Origin: Morchella semilibera
Taxonomy: Eukaryota > Ascomycota > Pezizomycetes > Pezizales > Morchellaceae
DNA length: 64,000 nt
Direction of reading: 5' to 3'
NCBI GenBank assembly: GCA_009192285.1
Contig: WBVU01000011.1
Span: forward strand, 1,174,668-1,238,667
In this document: in pieces, positions 61,793-64,000 of the stretch
Layout of the letters: every line of letters begins with the position of its first letter
Position numbering within the stretch: the stretch's first letter is position 1
Program-made: the position numbers and the translations under genes
The notes under the pieces: generated by a model
What the model was told of the DNA's origin: nothing
The model's database searches: none
The model's input: the letters and a program-made list of their open reading frames with translations, nothing else

Positions 61793-63095
61793 ATGACTCG
61801 CATTTTGCTTACTGGTGAGCTCAATCCTCAAGTTCCAATACATATATACTCTACGGAACCTTATACTGACGATTCCTCTCTTATGTACCAGGTGCCTCCG
61901 GCTTCATTGCCTGTAAGTTCCGTCCAAACACCTAGGGATGCCCCCCACATCTGAGCCAGTCGACTAACCACCATTCTCGTAGCCCACGTTCTCGAGAAGC
62001 TACTCGCCCGCGGCTACTCAGTCCGCTTCACCGTCCGCAGCGAAGACAAAGCGCAGAAGCTCCTCGCCGCGCACTCTGCCCACGCCGACAAGCTCGACTA
62101 TGTCCTCGTCCCAGACATTATCGTTCCAGGTGCCTTCGACAAGGCCGTGCAGTCAGACCCCCCCTTGAATGGGATCCTGCACATCGCCTCCCCGTTCCAC
62201 TTCAATGTCACCGACCCGCAGAAGCAACTCATGGAACCCGCCATCCAGGGGACAGTCGGCATCCTAGAGGCGGCAAAGAAGTATGCGCCGAGCGTCAAGC
62301 GGATCGTCATCACTTCCTCGTTCGCAGCGATTTTTAATCCGGCACAAGGGGACTACCCGGGGAAGACATACACGGAGGAGGACTGGAACCCAATCACGTG
62401 GGAGGTTGGCCTCGAGAATGCGCTGAACGGATATAGGGCGAGCAAGAAGCTTGCAGAGAAGTCAGCGTGGGAGTTTTTAGAGAGGGAGAAGCCCGGGTTT
62501 GATATTGCGACGATTAACCCGCCGATGGTGTTTGGGCCGCCGAAGCCATACATCTCGAATTTGGAGAACCTGAATACTAGTAATCAAGTACGTCCTCTTT
62601 TGTGGGGGGCTATAGAGAGGAAGAGGAGTTGACTAACATGGGGTATAGCGCACACTTGATTTTATCCGTGGGAAGGGCAAGCAGGGTCTCCCTCAGAGTG
62701 GTGTTTTTCTCTGGGTCGACGTGAGGGTAAGTCCTTGAGCCCCCATAATACCTATCCCCACCCCCACTCGCTCCCGCTCTTTTGCTAACCCCCACTAGGA
62801 TGTAGCAGAAGCACATATCCTCGCCTTTGAGAATCCCGATGCTGCCAACAAGCGTTTCTTGGTTTCGTCGGACGATCTCTATTCAAACCAGATGATTGCG
62901 GATATCATCATGAAGGACTTCCCAGAATATACCAACCAGCTTCCAGAGAAGAGGCAACCCAACGATGGACTGCCGGAGGGCGGATGCTATAAGGTAGATA
63001 ACAGCAGGAGCAAGGAAATCCTGGGGCTGACCTACCGGCCGTTGGGGGAGTGTATTAAGGACCTTGTTGAGGCGTTGAAGGAGATGGGGCTGTAG
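61793..63095 (+). CDS. GRE2-like NAD(P)-dependent ketone/aldehyde reductase
   Basis: Extended short-chain dehydrogenase of the dihydroflavonol-4-reductase/GRE2 type; reduces carbonyl substrates, and the true substrate is unknown. Exons 61793-61814, 61892-61912, 61983-62587, 62649-62726, 62799-63095; 1023 nt, 340 residues. The first two exons are only 22 and 21 nt and encode MTRILLTGASGFIA with the TGxxGF(I/V)A nucleotide-binding loop split across an intron. Then VLEKLLARGYSVRFTVRSED, the catalytic Ser region ITSSFAAIF (about 126), YRASK (Tyr and Lys of the active site, about 164), NPPMVFGPP and a C-terminal substrate lid ending LVEALKEMGL. Family length is about 340 residues. Such genes are often stress-induced, but no regulatory element is identified here. 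Confidence 0.92.
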
Positions 63096-64000
63096 GTAGT
63101 GTGGATTGAAGATTGAGACAAAAAGTTCTTTGATTTAAGAATATAAATAAGTGTATGTAGCTAAGCATATAAAGCGAACCATATCATAAATTTGCAAACG
63201 TTAATCAAAATGATTTTAAAGTGAAATGGATTAATCCAGGCGCCAGAGTAAATTGCTGATTTAATTCAGTTTGTATTAATAACCCCACCCCCGGCCCCAG
63301 CACACAAATTAGATTAAAAGGAGAAAAAAGGTTACTATAGCCATTGCCGTGAGACTGTGAGCAGCGGCTGTGAGAGGGAGATACGGGGGTGGTACATAGA
63401 GGAGAGATGCTCGAGCCGCGCACGGGGGTGGACTAATTTCTTTTATTACTTTTCTTGCCTGCTACCATAATGTCTATTGCTCCTGAATTGGGTCTTTTGG
63501 GGCTACTTCATGGCTTTCGATAAGCCCAAAGGAACAACTAACCACAGCACAAGGGTCTGAGTGCGAGTGATTGCACATGATTGTTCCAGCGCATCATGCG
63601 AACTCTTCTCTCTCTTTCCCCGATCTTAGCGTAGGATCTCTCCCATTTGTAGCTAAGCCAACTTTCCTGTCTGTGCCTATTGTTGGTCGCGACGGTAGCT
63701 AATATACAGGGGAAAACTTACCTACGGAAGTGATTGGGGTGGGGGTGGGGGTGGGGGTGGGGGTGGGAGAGAGGTTCCGCCTTTCCAACGTATCTGCGGC
63801 CTAGTGGATGTCGTGTAGGGCCAGGAAAAATGGTTTTAGGTTATTTTACTTTGGTATAGTGATTTTGTTGCAATTGTATTGTAGTTTGGTGGGCAAAGTC
63901 CGGGTAGTCTCTCCAATGGTACTGCAACGTAGGGAAGCACCCTTAGCACGATATCCCTGCTCAATGGCAATAAAGAAGGGAGGTTGTGGTTGGGTCTAGG
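63096..64000. other. Intergenic region at the right edge
   Basis: No gene supported. A TGGGGG-type tandem repeat lies at 63737-63769. An open frame running to the window edge (63808-63999, +) has no recognisable content. Confidence 0.5.
63737..63769 (+). repeat. (GGGGGT)n minisatellite
   Basis: Five consecutive G tracts of at least four G, spaced by single T, arranged as GGGGGT units. On the + strand this fits the pattern of a potential G-quadruplex. Confidence 0.8.

Overview
This window is nuclear DNA of a filamentous ascomycete (Pezizomycotina). The grounds are intron-rich genes with short introns (mostly 49-115 nt, GT-AG), fungal-type orthologues (squalene synthase, Tof1/Swi1, Yak1, a DUF7137-type protein, a HeLo-like STAND N-terminal module), and long AT-leaning intergenic stretches with small inverted-repeat elements. 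I cannot fix the genus; the large intergenic spaces are compatible with an early-diverging lineage such as Pezizomycetes, but that is inference. I rebuilt gene models by hand from conserved protein order, splice sites and phase. In nearly all conserved genes the summed exon lengths are an exact multiple of three.

Layout, left to right: the 3' end of an unknown Gln/Pro-rich protein (1-354); a 6.7 kb gene-free stretch; eIF3c (-, 7074-9863); the DYRK-type kinase Yak1 (-, 11022-14312); two inverted-repeat elements; the SNF2 repair ATPase Rad26/CSB (+, 15989-20200); more elements; a secreted/membrane DUF7137-type protein (+, 22087-23136); DNA polymerase alpha (+, 24118-28689); a DEAH/RHA helicase (+, 29725-34184); squalene synthase ERG9 (+, 36579-38231); a putative multi-exon membrane protein (-, 38900-40461); an HVA22/TB2/DP1 protein (-, 41503-42620); a TANGO2/NRDE protein (+, 43990-45244); a solo STAND-type N-terminal protein (+, 47709-48665); a small three-exon orphan (-, 51139-51696); Tof1/Swi1 (-, 53919-57798); mitochondrial cysteine desulfurase NFS1 (-, 59132-60863); and a GRE2-like NAD(P)-dependent reductase (+, 61793-63095).

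Most genes are housekeeping: translation (eIF3c), replication and repair (Pol alpha, Tof1, Rad26), RNA metabolism (helicase), sterol synthesis (ERG9), ER shaping and Golgi function (HVA22, TANGO2), Fe-S biogenesis (NFS1), signalling (Yak1). They form no evident pathway cluster.

The unusual content lies between and within the genes. The palindrome TACATGTA occurs more than 30 times, and none of the copies I found is in a coding exon. There are at least nine short inverted-repeat (MITE-like) elements. Two of them share a CACGGGGGT core, and another pair are dispersed copies in opposite orientation. Three genes (RAD26, the DUF7137-type gene, POL1) contain four one-base reading-frame breaks, at least three of them at short A or T runs; these look like sequencing indels but could be real. 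The STAND-type N-terminal module stands alone without an NTPase domain.
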